From contig CACGLD010000001.1 of the NCBI GenBank assembly GCA_902573755.1, positions 103,241 to 167,240 of the forward strand: a stretch of 64,000 nt of DNA. Direction: 5' to 3'. Source of the DNA: an uncultured Pelagibacteraceae bacterium. GTDB lineage: Bacteria > Pseudomonadota > Alphaproteobacteria > Pelagibacterales > Pelagibacteraceae. The notes under the pieces were generated by a model. That model did no database searches and was not told where the DNA came from. It saw nothing but the letters and a program-made list of their open reading frames with translations. Shown here piece after piece: positions 20,658-30,195 of this stretch. The translations under genes and the position numbers were made by a program. How positions within the stretch are numbered: position 1 is the stretch's first letter; the number at the start of each line of letters is the position of its first letter.

Positions 20658-21845
20658 ATGAATTTAAATAAAAAATTATCAGACATCTTAGATCCCAATA
20701 AAATAGAAGTTGTTAAAAATCCTATAGAGAAAGCTCATGGATTACCTAATGAATGCTATTTGAATAATGATTATTTAGAGTTTGAGAAAGAAAAAATATT
20801 TAAAAATAATTGGACGATGATTGGGGTTGCAAGTTCTGTACCAAATCCAGGCGATGCAAAACCTTTTAATCTTTTAGGAATACCAATACTAATAGTTAGA
20901 AACAAAGAGAATGAAGTAAAAGTTTTTCACAATGTTTGTAGTCATAGAGGTTTCAAATTAGTTGATCAGGAATGTAAATTAAAAAATGTAATAAGATGCC
21001 CCTATCATTCCTGGTCCTATGATTTTAATGGAAAATTAACTGTTACTCCACACATAGGAGGACTAGGAAAAAATGAGGTTGAAGGGTTCGATAAAAACAA
21101 GAGTAACTTAAAAGAAATTAAATCAAATATTTGGATGGATTTAATTTTTATTAATATTAATTCTAATGCAAAACCATTTGAAGATTTTATTAAACCTCTA
21201 GAGGATAGATGGTCTAAGTTTATTTCTAAAAAAGATCAAAAATTAATAAGACATTCGACTGATAACGGATATTTTAATATGACTGTAAATAGTAATTGGA
21301 AATTTGCAATTGAGAATTATTGTGAAAGCTATCATTTGCCATGGATACATCCAGAACTAAATAAAGTTTCAAATATTTCGGATCACTATCATATTGAAGA
21401 TGAGAATTTTAATTTTTCAGGACAAGGAAGTAATAAATATTCACAACAGTTTGATGGAAATATTAAATTTAAATGCTTTCCTAACTGGCCAACTGAACTT
21501 TCTGAAAAATCTGAATATGTATCATTATATCCAAACGTAATGTTAGGAATACATATTGATCATTTCTATGCATTTTGGTTAGAGCCAATTTCTAACAATC
21601 AAACTAAAGAACATTTTGAATTATATTATGTTGGAGACGAAAGTGCCTCCAGTGATGAGTTTAAAGATATAAGAGAAAAAAATTTTGCATTTTGGCAAGA
21701 AGTTATGAATGAAGATGTAACTGCAATAGAAGGAATGCAAAACGGGCGAAATTCCCCAGCTTACAATGGTGGGAATTTTTCACCTGTAATGGATACTCCT
21801 ACTTTGATGTTTCATAAGTGGGTTGCAACCAACTTAACAAAATGA
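20658..21845 (+). CDS. Rieske (2Fe-2S) aromatic-ring-hydroxylating-type oxygenase alpha subunit, glycine-betaine demethylase-like
   Basis: CSHRGFKL...CPYHSWSYD Rieske motif; ENYCESYHLPWIHPEL Fe site; AGGAGG RBS. Confidence 0.88.
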   Translation: MNLNKKLSDILDPNKIEVVKNPIEKAHGLPNECYLNNDYLEFEKEKIFKNNWTMIGVASSVPNPGDAKPFNLLGIPILIVRNKENEVKVFHNVCSHRGFKLVDQECKLKNVIRCPYHSWSYDFNGKLTVTPHIGGLGKNEVEGFDKNKSNLKEIKSNIWMDLIFININSNAKPFEDFIKPLEDRWSKFISKKDQKLIRHSTDNGYFNMTVNSNWKFAIENYCESYHLPWIHPELNKVSNISDHYHIEDENFNFSGQGSNKYSQQFDGNIKFKCFPNWPTELSEKSEYVSLYPNVMLGIHIDHFYAFWLEPISNNQTKEHFELYYVGDESASSDEFKDIREKNFAFWQEVMNEDVTAIEGMQNGRNSPAYNGGNFSPVMDTPTLMFHKWVATNLTK

Positions 21846-21856
21846 GAGGGTAAATT

Positions 21857-22897
21857 ATGAAAAAAGATCTAATTACAAGATTAAATGAAGGTCCAATAAT
21901 GTGTGCAGAAGGCTATCTTTTTGCAATGGAAAGAAGAGGTTATCTTTCAGCAGGTCCATTTGTTCCAGAAGTGGTTTTAGAACATCCAGAGGTAGTAACT
22001 CAATTACATCGAGAATTTATTAGAGCTGGTTCAGATGTTGTTCAGGCATTTACTTATTATGGTCATAGAGAAAAGTTGAGAATAATTGGCAAAGAACACT
22101 TGTTAGAACCAATGCAAAAAGGTGCTCTTAAAATTGCAAAAGATGCTGCAGCTGAGTTTAAAGATTTAGATCTTATGGTTTGTGGAGATGTGGCAAACAC
22201 CAATGTATTTGATCCAGGTGATGCCAATACTCATAAACAGTGTCAACAAATGTATGAAGAACAAGTAGCTTGGGCAAAAGAAGCTGGTGTTGATTTTGTT
22301 ATTGCTGAAACAATAAGTTGGACTGACGAAATGAAAATTGCATTAAAAGCAATTAAAGATGCTGGACTTATTGCAGTTTGTAATTTTGCAATCCCTAGAG
22401 GGGATAAAACTAGAGAAGGTCATAGTGCTGAGGATGCATGTAAGATGATGGAAGATCTAGGCGCTGATGTAGTTGGTTTAAATTGTTATAGAGGACCAGA
22501 GATGACAATGAAACTTTTAAAAAAAGTTAGAGACAAAGTTTCATGTCATGTATCAGGGCTTCCAGTTCCTTACAGAACTACAGAGGAAGAACCTGGTTTC
22601 TTGAATATCACAGATCATGGATGTGACTGTATTCCAGGTGGAAATGCATTCCCAGTTGCTTTAGATAATTTATTTTGTAACAGATTTGAAATGGCCGAGT
22701 TTGCAAAAGATTGTGTAAAAAATAAAATAAATTTTATTGGTATTTGTTGTGGAGCTGAAGCTCACCATGTTAGAGAAATGTCAGTTGCGATTGGTAAAAA
22801 ACCAATTTCAATGAAATATATGCCAGACATGAGCAAACATTTTCATCATGGAACAGACAAATCTCTTAAAAAAGTAAATAAGGAAATTAAATATTAA
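21857..22897 (+). CDS. bhmT: Betaine--homocysteine S-methyltransferase
   Basis: GADVVGLNCYRGP, FIGICCGAEAHHVREM zinc site. Confidence 0.93.
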   Translation: MKKDLITRLNEGPIMCAEGYLFAMERRGYLSAGPFVPEVVLEHPEVVTQLHREFIRAGSDVVQAFTYYGHREKLRIIGKEHLLEPMQKGALKIAKDAAAEFKDLDLMVCGDVANTNVFDPGDANTHKQCQQMYEEQVAWAKEAGVDFVIAETISWTDEMKIALKAIKDAGLIAVCNFAIPRGDKTREGHSAEDACKMMEDLGADVVGLNCYRGPEMTMKLLKKVRDKVSCHVSGLPVPYRTTEEEPGFLNITDHGCDCIPGGNAFPVALDNLFCNRFEMAEFAKDCVKNKINFIGICCGAEAHHVREMSVAIGKKPISMKYMPDMSKHFHHGTDKSLKKVNKEIKY

Positions 22898-25302
22898 TGG
22901 AAAAACATGCCAAAGTTGTAATCATAGGTGGTGGTGTAGTTGGATGTTCTATTCTTTACCATTTATCAAAATTTGGATTAAAAGATTGTATTTTACTTGA
23001 AAGAAATGAACTAACATCAGGTTCTTCATGGCATGCTGCCGGAAATGTTCATGTAATTTCTTCTGACCCAAACATCTCTCGGATGATGGCTTACACAATT
23101 GGTTTATATAAAGAGATTGAAAAAGAATCTGGTCATTCAACAGGATTTAAACCTAGTGGAGGTTTTTATTTAGCTTCAAATGAAGTGTGGGCTGATTATT
23201 TAAAGAGAGAAAGATCAAAAGCGAGATACATGGGGCTTGATCAAGAGTTTATTTCTCTAGAAGAAGTAAAAAAGAAACATCCGTTAATTGATCCATCTCG
23301 ATATTTGTTAGCTTTATGGGATCCTATTGATGGTGAAGTTGATCCATCAGGAGTTACTTATGCTTTTGCAAAAGCCGCAAAAGTTCATGGTGGAAAATAT
23401 TATACTCACACAGTTGTTAAGGATACGAAACAAAAAGAGGATGGAACTTGGGATGTCTTTACTGAAAAAGGAAACATCAATGCTGAAATAGTAATTAATG
23501 CAGGAGGACTTTGGGCAAGAGAAGTTGGTCAACTAGCTGGGCTTAATCTTCCAGTTCAACCAATGGAGCATCATTATTTGATCACTGAACCTATTCCAGA
23601 AATTGAAGCAATGGGTGACCAAAGATTACCAATTGGAACAGATTTTGAGGGAAATATTTACTTTAGACAAGAAGGAAAAGGAATGTTGCTTGGAACTTAT
23701 GAGCCAAAATCAACTCCTTGGAAAGTTGAAGGCACACCAATGAATTTTGGACATGAGTTACTTGAGCCAAAGTTAGATAACATTGAAGATAGATTGGCAA
23801 TTGGGTTTGAGAGAATGCCAGCATTAGAGCGGGCAGGAATAAAAAATATAGTTAATGGACCTTTTACTTTTGGTCCAGATGGAAGCCCTCTTATTGGTCC
23901 AGTACCAGGAATGAAAAATTATTGGGTTGCTGTTGGTGTTATGGCTGGATTTTGCCAAGGCGGTGGTGTTGGAAAATGTATAGCAGAATGGATTATTGAC
24001 GGAGAACCATCAATTGACGTTTGGGCAATGGATGTTGCAAGATTTGGAGATTATGCATCACCTCAATATGGAACAATAAAATCCTCAGAAAATTATGAGC
24101 GAAGATTTATTATGACTTTTCCAAACGAAACTTTACCAAAGGGAAGAAAACAAAAAACTACTGCACTGTATGATCGTTTTGTAAATCAAGGTGCTGTTAT
24201 GGGAGATAGCTTTGGATTAGAAAATGTTTTGTGGTTTGCAAATAATAAAGAAGATGCTCATGAAGAACCTACTATTAAAAGATCAAGATCACATGACTAT
24301 GTTTCAAAAGAAGTTATTAATGTAAGAGAAAATGTTGGTTTAATCGAAGTTGCCAACTTTTCAAAACACGAATTCAAAGGTCCTGATGCTAGAAAATTTT
24401 TAGATCATATAATGGCTGGAAGACTTCCAAAACCAGGAAGAATATCTTTATCTCCAATGTTGTCGTATAGAGGAAAATTATGTGGTGATTTAACGGTTGC
24501 TTGTTTAGATGAAAATGAATTTATGGTATTTGGTTCTGGAGCTGCTCAAGAAATGCATAGACGTTGGTTTGAGAGTCACATAGATAAATTTAATTTAAGT
24601 TATTCTAATAGATCTGATGAGTATCATGGTTTGTCTATTGCAGGACCAAATTCAAGGAAAGTCTTGGAAAAAATTGTAAGAGATGATGTTTCAAATGAAA
24701 AATTTAAGTTTAGAGATTCTAGAAGAATGTTTGTTGGTGGAGTTCCAGCTATAATAAATAGAATTTCATTTACTGGCGAACTCGGTTATGAAATTTATGT
24801 AGCACCTCACTATCAACTAAAACTTTATGAAGAATTAATGGAAGCTGGAAAAGAATTTAATATTAAACCTTTTGGTGGAAGAGCATTAATGTCAATGAGG
24901 TTGGAGAAAAATTGGGGAGCTTGGACTTTAGATTATAGACCTGATTTTACTGCAAAAGAGACAGGCTTAGATGCTTTTATAAATTGGGACAAAGAGTTTA
25001 TTGGTAAAGAAAGTGCACAAAAGGAAAATTCTTCAAATAAACTCGTACCATTAATTGTTGAAACAAATGAAATTGATGTAACAAATAATGAAGCCGTCTT
25101 GAATGGAGATCAAAGTATTGGCTATGTAACTTCAGGTGGGTTTGCTCATTTTGTAAACAAAAGTGTAGCGTTTACTTTTGTTGATCAAAAAAAAATTAAA
25201 TCTGAAAATAAAATTCAAGTAGAGATAAATGGAGATTTATTTAATTGTTCAATTATTAAAGAACCACTTTACGATCCAAGTGGTCAAAAAATGAGAAGCT
25301 AA
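22897..25302 (+). CDS. Dimethylglycine/sarcosine dehydrogenase-like flavoprotein (DAO + GcvT domains), copy 1
   Basis: 801 aa; VVIIGGGVVGCSILYHLSKFG, SGSSWHAAGNVH; C-terminal GcvT. Confidence 0.92.
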   Translation: MEKHAKVVIIGGGVVGCSILYHLSKFGLKDCILLERNELTSGSSWHAAGNVHVISSDPNISRMMAYTIGLYKEIEKESGHSTGFKPSGGFYLASNEVWADYLKRERSKARYMGLDQEFISLEEVKKKHPLIDPSRYLLALWDPIDGEVDPSGVTYAFAKAAKVHGGKYYTHTVVKDTKQKEDGTWDVFTEKGNINAEIVINAGGLWAREVGQLAGLNLPVQPMEHHYLITEPIPEIEAMGDQRLPIGTDFEGNIYFRQEGKGMLLGTYEPKSTPWKVEGTPMNFGHELLEPKLDNIEDRLAIGFERMPALERAGIKNIVNGPFTFGPDGSPLIGPVPGMKNYWVAVGVMAGFCQGGGVGKCIAEWIIDGEPSIDVWAMDVARFGDYASPQYGTIKSSENYERRFIMTFPNETLPKGRKQKTTALYDRFVNQGAVMGDSFGLENVLWFANNKEDAHEEPTIKRSRSHDYVSKEVINVRENVGLIEVANFSKHEFKGPDARKFLDHIMAGRLPKPGRISLSPMLSYRGKLCGDLTVACLDENEFMVFGSGAAQEMHRRWFESHIDKFNLSYSNRSDEYHGLSIAGPNSRKVLEKIVRDDVSNEKFKFRDSRRMFVGGVPAIINRISFTGELGYEIYVAPHYQLKLYEELMEAGKEFNIKPFGGRALMSMRLEKNWGAWTLDYRPDFTAKETGLDAFINWDKEFIGKESAQKENSSNKLVPLIVETNEIDVTNNEAVLNGDQSIGYVTSGGFAHFVNKSVAFTFVDQKKIKSENKIQVEINGDLFNCSIIKEPLYDPSGQKMRS

Positions 25303-25928
25303 TGGCTCAAAAAGACGTAGGAAACAAAATTCCAATTTATAAACTTAAAACCACAGATGAAGTTATGAAGTACTACGATGAGTGGGGAGACAAAGATAAA
25401 TATAATAAAGACATGGTTGATTGGAACTATACTGGACCCAAAGAAACCGCTGAAATATTTAATAAATATGAGAAAAATAAAGATACTTTAATTTTTGATG
25501 CTGGATGTGGAACAGGTTTAGTGGGATTAGAGCTTAAAAAATATAGTTTTAAAAATTTTCATGGAGCAGATTTATCTCAAACTTTATTAGACACTGTACC
25601 AAAAGATCTTTATCAAAAATTAGTAAAGGTTGATTTAAATAAATCAATAGAAGTTGAGGACAACTTTTATGGTGGAGTTATGTGTGTTGGAACATTTACT
25701 TTTGGGCATGTAAAACCAAATGCATTAGATGAATTTATAAGAATAACAAAACCAGGTGGTTTAATTTGTTTCACAATTAATGAAGGAATTCATGAAGAGT
25801 ATGGTTTTGATAAAAAAATTGATATACTCAAAGATAGCAAGAAGTGGGAAGAAGTAGAATTTTTTAAATCCGACTATATTGCAAGCAAAGATGTTAACGC
25901 ATGGTTAGGTTTGTATAGAGTATTATGA
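25302..25928 (+). CDS. Class I SAM-dependent methyltransferase
   Basis: LIFDAGCGTGLVGLELKKY. Confidence 0.88.
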   Translation: MAQKDVGNKIPIYKLKTTDEVMKYYDEWGDKDKYNKDMVDWNYTGPKETAEIFNKYEKNKDTLIFDAGCGTGLVGLELKKYSFKNFHGADLSQTLLDTVPKDLYQKLVKVDLNKSIEVEDNFYGGVMCVGTFTFGHVKPNALDEFIRITKPGGLICFTINEGIHEEYGFDKKIDILKDSKKWEEVEFFKSDYIASKDVNAWLGLYRVL

Positions 25929-27160
25929 GGTTTAGTAGAAAAATAGCTCCTGAGATAAAACCAAGACAAAATTTTATTACTAAAAAAAGATTAAGAGAAG
26001 ATGAAATTGATTTTGATAAGTTAAGATCATATCGTTTAGATAGAGTTAGAAAAGAATTAGTAAAAAACAATTTAGAAGCTTGTATTCTATTTGATCCAGT
26101 GAATGTTCGTTATGCTTTAGATACTGTAAACATGAGTGTCTATAACATGCATAACTTAACAAGATATTGTTTTGTACCGGTCAATGGACCAACCATTCTT
26201 TATGAGTATTTTAATTGTGAAATATTATCGAAGCATTTAAATCTAATTGACGAAATTAGACCTGCAATCACATGGGATTATTTTAGCAATGGAGATCAAG
26301 CAAATTTACAATTATCAAAATGGATAAATGAAGTTAAAGATTTATCAAAAAATTATTTTAAAACTAAAAAAATTGCAATCGATGTTTTAAATGGTCCTGC
26401 GGTTACAGCTTTAAATAAAGAAGGAATTGAAGTTGTAGATGCAAAATTGATTTTAGAACAAGCAAGAGTAATAAAATCACCTGATGAATTGACTTGTATG
26501 AAAGCTGCAATAGAAGTTGCAGAAAAAGGTGTATCAAAAATGAGATCAGATCTTAAGCCAGGAATGACTGAAGATGAATTGTGGTCAATTTTACATAAAA
26601 CGAATATTGAAAATGGAGGTGAGTGGATTGAGTGTAGGATTTTATCGTCTGGTGAAAGAACAAATCCATGGATGCAAGAGAGTAGTAATAAAGTTATGCA
26701 ACAAGGAGAAATTGTTGCTTTTGATACAGATATGGTTGGTCCCTATGGATACTGTGCTGACATATCAAGAGCCTTTGTAGTTGGACATAAATTTAATGAT
26801 GAGCAAAAAAAACTATATTCAATGGCTAGAAATCAAATTGAACATAATTTTAGATTAATAAAACCAGGAATGAGTTTTAAAGAATTTATAAAAAAATCTT
26901 GGGTTTTGCCTGATGAGTATTATGGAAATAGGTATTCATGTATGGTTCATGGAATTGGGTTGTGTGATGAGTGGCCTCAAATAAGATATCCAACTGATGG
27001 TGGAGAAGAAAGTGGAACTTTTGAGAAGAACATGACAATTACACTTGAGAGTTATATTGGTAAAGTTGGTGGTAAAGAAGGTGTAAAACTTGAACAACAG
27101 TATCTTGTAGGTGAAAATGGACTTGAATTAATGTCCCATCATCCGTTAGAAGATATTTAA
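25925..27160 (+). CDS. M24 metallopeptidase-fold protein, DddP-like (candidate DMSP lyase)
   Basis: HKTNIENGGEWIECRILSSGERTNPWMQES, FDTDMVGPYGYCADISRAF, MVHGIGLCDEWPQIRYP. Confidence 0.75.
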   Translation: MRFSRKIAPEIKPRQNFITKKRLREDEIDFDKLRSYRLDRVRKELVKNNLEACILFDPVNVRYALDTVNMSVYNMHNLTRYCFVPVNGPTILYEYFNCEILSKHLNLIDEIRPAITWDYFSNGDQANLQLSKWINEVKDLSKNYFKTKKIAIDVLNGPAVTALNKEGIEVVDAKLILEQARVIKSPDELTCMKAAIEVAEKGVSKMRSDLKPGMTEDELWSILHKTNIENGGEWIECRILSSGERTNPWMQESSNKVMQQGEIVAFDTDMVGPYGYCADISRAFVVGHKFNDEQKKLYSMARNQIEHNFRLIKPGMSFKEFIKKSWVLPDEYYGNRYSCMVHGIGLCDEWPQIRYPTDGGEESGTFEKNMTITLESYIGKVGGKEGVKLEQQYLVGENGLELMSHHPLEDI

Positions 27161-27570
27161 TGAAAATTATTTTAGTAATGGGTTTACCTGGAGCTGGTAA
27201 AACAACTCTAGCAAACGAAATGGCACCACTCTTAAATGCAAAAAGATTAAATGCAGACGAAGTAAGAAAAGCTGCAAATGATTGGGATTTTTCAGAAGAA
27301 GGAAGGGTAAGACAAGCAAAAAGAATGGCTGAAGCAGCTTTAAAATTAAAAGGAGAAGGTAATTATGTAATCGCAGATTTCATTGCACCAACCCCTGAAG
27401 CAAGAAGCTTATTTCCAGCAGATTTTAGAGTGTGGGTCGACACTATTAAAAAGGGAAGGTTTGAAGACACTAATCAAATGTTTGTTAATCCTAAGAATTT
27501 TGATTTTCATGTAACAACTCAGGATGCAAAAAATTGGGCACCAAAAATAATAAAGGAGATAAAAAAATGA
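27160..27570 (+). CDS. APS kinase-like P-loop kinase
   Basis: 136 aa; ILVMGLPGAGKTTLANEMAPLL Walker A. Confidence 0.8.
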   Translation: MKIILVMGLPGAGKTTLANEMAPLLNAKRLNADEVRKAANDWDFSEEGRVRQAKRMAEAALKLKGEGNYVIADFIAPTPEARSLFPADFRVWVDTIKKGRFEDTNQMFVNPKNFDFHVTTQDAKNWAPKIIKEIKK

Positions 27571-27941
27571 CATATAAATGGGATAACAAAAAACCAACAG
27601 CGCAAATGCTAGGCAGATGGCAACCTTTTCACGATGGACATTATACTTTGTTTAAAGAAATTATTAAAAAAACAGGACAAGTTTGTATTCAAATTAGAGA
27701 TGTGCAAGGTGTAGACGATAATCCTTTTGATTTCGAAACAGTAAAAAAAAACATTGAAGATAGATTAAATCCTGAATTTGAAGGACAATTTAAAATAATG
27801 TTAGTACCTAATATTACAAATATTTGTTATGGTAGAGGAGTTGGATATAAGATTGAGGAAATAGTTTTGGATGAAGAAACTCAAAAAATATCAGCTACTA
27901 AGATAAGAGCAAAAATGAGAGAAGAGGGAAAGTTAAAATAA
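27567..27941 (+). CDS. Cytidylyltransferase-like nucleotidylyltransferase
   Basis: GRWQPFHDGHYTLFKEII (HxGH-type) and ISATKIRAKM; ATG at 27567 overlaps previous stop (ATGA); track start 27534 is an upstream TTG. Confidence 0.82.
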   Translation: MTYKWDNKKPTAQMLGRWQPFHDGHYTLFKEIIKKTGQVCIQIRDVQGVDDNPFDFETVKKNIEDRLNPEFEGQFKIMLVPNITNICYGRGVGYKIEEIVLDEETQKISATKIRAKMREEGKLK

Positions 27942-27947
27942 ACTTAA

Positions 27948-28799
27948 ATGAACGATAGACTTAAGACTATTGTAGATTTAGAAAAATATCCAATATACGA
28001 TTTAAATTCACCAATAATTAAAAATCTTATTAAAAAATGTAAAGAAGAACTTGATCAATATAGTTGTTCAACAATTCCAAATTTTATTTTACCTAAATCA
28101 CTTAAGGTAATGAATTCTGAGTTAGAAAAACAATTAGATGAAGTTTATATGTCTAAAGAAAGTATAAATGCATACTTGTATGCGAAGGACGATCCTTCAT
28201 TACCAAAAGATCATCCAAAAAGAACTTTTATGAATAGATATAATGGATATTTAAATTCAGATTGTTTTCCAAAAGACTCTGAAATGAAATATCTTTACGA
28301 AACTGAAGAACTTTTAAAATTTGTATCTGCTTGTTTAGGCGTTTCACCTATTTACAGATGGGCGGATCCTTTAGCATGTCATGCGTACAATGTTATGAAA
28401 CCAGATGGGGTACTCCCATGGCATTTTGATAGTTGTGAATTTACACTCAGTTTAATGATACAAAAACCTGAGAAGGGAGGAATATTTGAGTACTGTCCAA
28501 ATATTAGAGAACCAGGAAATGAAAATTTCGAAGAAGTTCAAAAAGTTATAGCAGGAGATAGAACTAGAGTGAGACAATTGAAATTAGAGCCAGGAGATTT
28601 ACAAATATTTAAAGGAAGATTTACTTTGCATAGAGTAACAAAAGTTGAAGGTCAAAAATCAAGATATATGTGTATTCCTGCTTATGTTTTGGATCCATGG
28701 AGAGTTAATACACCAGAACATTCCAAAGCTATTTATGGCAAAGTTTTACCAATTCATATAGAAAGAAATCAGGCTAGATCTGACGGATTAACTGATTAA
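27948..28799 (+). CDS. 2-oxoglutarate/Fe(II)-dependent oxygenase, HalD/BesD-like
   Basis: PWHFDSCEFTLSLMIQKPEKGGIFEYCPNIR with intact HxD, distal H in FTLHRVTKVEG. Confidence 0.75.
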   Translation: MNDRLKTIVDLEKYPIYDLNSPIIKNLIKKCKEELDQYSCSTIPNFILPKSLKVMNSELEKQLDEVYMSKESINAYLYAKDDPSLPKDHPKRTFMNRYNGYLNSDCFPKDSEMKYLYETEELLKFVSACLGVSPIYRWADPLACHAYNVMKPDGVLPWHFDSCEFTLSLMIQKPEKGGIFEYCPNIREPGNENFEEVQKVIAGDRTRVRQLKLEPGDLQIFKGRFTLHRVTKVEGQKSRYMCIPAYVLDPWRVNTPEHSKAIYGKVLPIHIERNQARSDGLTD

Positions 28800-29579
28800 A
28801 TGACAAGCAATATAAAAATTAAAAAAAATAACAACGAAGTTTCATCAATTATTATTGATGAACCAAAAACTTATAACTCTTTATCATTCAAAAATCTTTC
28901 AGATTTATTAAAGACATTAAAAAAATTAGATGCTGATAAAAAAGTTAAAGTAATAATATTAGAGGGTGCCGGTAAAGGATTTAGTGCAGGTCATAATTTA
29001 AAAGAAGTTAGAGGTTTAAAAAAGAAAGATAAATATTTAAAATTATTTAATCTTTGTTCAAAAGTAATGCTTCAGATTGTTGAAGGTAGGAAACCTGTAA
29101 TTGCTAAAGTTCATGGAGCAGCATTTGCAGCTGGATGTCAATTGGTTGCAAGTTGTGATTTAGCTTATAGTACTAAAGACGCATTATTCGCTACTCCTGG
29201 TGTCAATATTGGTTTGTTTTGTAGTACACCTATGGTGGCTGTCAGTAGAAAGATAAATCGAAAACCTATGATGAAAATGCTTTTAACTGGAGAACCTATC
29301 AATGCAAATTATGCAAAAGAAATAGGGTTGATAAATGATAATTTTTCAAAAGCCAAATTAAACAAAGAAGTGTTAAAAGTAGCAAATAAAATTGCTTCTA
29401 AATCTAATTTAACAATAAAAATTGGAAAGCAAGCTTTTTACAAACAATTAGAAATGCCATTAAGTAAAGCTTACGCTTATACAAGTAAAATGATGACCCT
29501 TAATATGATGGCAATGGATGCAAAAGAAGGAATTTCTGCTTTCCTTGAAAAAAGGAAACCTAAATGGAAAAATAAATAA
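28800..29579 (+). CDS. Enoyl-CoA hydratase/isomerase family protein (ECHDC3-like)
   Basis: FSAGHNLKEV, HGAAFAAGCQLVASCDLAYS. Confidence 0.9.
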   Translation: MTSNIKIKKNNNEVSSIIIDEPKTYNSLSFKNLSDLLKTLKKLDADKKVKVIILEGAGKGFSAGHNLKEVRGLKKKDKYLKLFNLCSKVMLQIVEGRKPVIAKVHGAAFAAGCQLVASCDLAYSTKDALFATPGVNIGLFCSTPMVAVSRKINRKPMMKMLLTGEPINANYAKEIGLINDNFSKAKLNKEVLKVANKIASKSNLTIKIGKQAFYKQLEMPLSKAYAYTSKMMTLNMMAMDAKEGISAFLEKRKPKWKNK

Positions 29580-29764
29580 TGATAAAGAATATTTTAACAG
29601 TTGTTTTTCTTATTGTTGCAATGTTTGTAATTTATAATTTTAAAGATCATAATCAAAAAAGAGCAATAGATGCATGTATTGCTGGTAGCCAAAAACTAGA
29701 AAAACCAATGACAGTTCCTGAAGCTAAAATATTTTGTGAAGAACAAATTAAAAATAATAAATGA
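29579..29764 (+). CDS. Small membrane-anchored hypothetical protein
   Basis: 61 aa, N-terminal TM; overlaps both neighbours by 1-4 nt. Confidence 0.65.
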   Translation: MIKNILTVVFLIVAMFVIYNFKDHNQKRAIDACIAGSQKLEKPMTVPEAKIFCEEQIKNNK

Positions 29765-30195
29765 GTGATATTAAAGAAGTTCTTTCTAAATATAAATCAA
29801 TTGCAATGGTAGGAGTTAGTAACGATCCAACAAAAGCATCAACTATAGTTATGAAATATATGCAAAAATATGGATTTAAAGTTTATCCTGTCAATCCTAG
29901 AGCTGAGGGTCAAAAAATTTTAGGAGAAGAAGTTTTTGCTAAAATATCTGATATTAATGATCAGGTTGATATTGTAGATGTTTTTAGACCATCAAAAGAA
30001 GTTTATGCTATTGCAGAAGATACAGTTAAAATTGGAGCTAAAGTTTTATGGTTACAGCTCGGTATACGAGACGAAAAGGCAAAAGAATTGATGGAAAAAA
30101 ATGATATTAAGTATATTGAAAACAAATGTACTAAAATGGAATATCAAAAATACTTTTTAAAAGTTAGACAAGCTTTTCCAGTTTTAAGTGACTAA
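29761..30195 (+). CDS. CoA-binding domain protein (YccU-like)
   Basis: SIAMVGVSNDPTKASTIVMKYMQKYGFKVYPVNPRAEGQKILGEEVFAKISDI. Confidence 0.9.
   Translation: MSDIKEVLSKYKSIAMVGVSNDPTKASTIVMKYMQKYGFKVYPVNPRAEGQKILGEEVFAKISDINDQVDIVDVFRPSKEVYAIAEDTVKIGAKVLWLQLGIRDEKAKELMEKNDIKYIENKCTKMEYQKYFLKVRQAFPVLSD

Noticed and set aside
26574-26780. Plus-strand 68-aa alternative-frame ORF inside the DddP-like gene
   Set aside because: Fully embedded out-of-frame in a conserved catalytic region; no supporting signal.
27160-27941. Sulfate activation pair (APS kinase + ATP sulfurylase)
   Set aside because: The second protein is a small cytidylyltransferase-like enzyme, not an ATP sulfurylase, and no other sulfate-reduction genes are visible.
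28800-29579. DmdD (methylthioacryloyl-CoA hydratase) for the DMSP demethylation pathway
   Set aside because: Sequence looks more like ECHDC3-type enoyl-CoA hydratases; no specific DmdD feature recognised.
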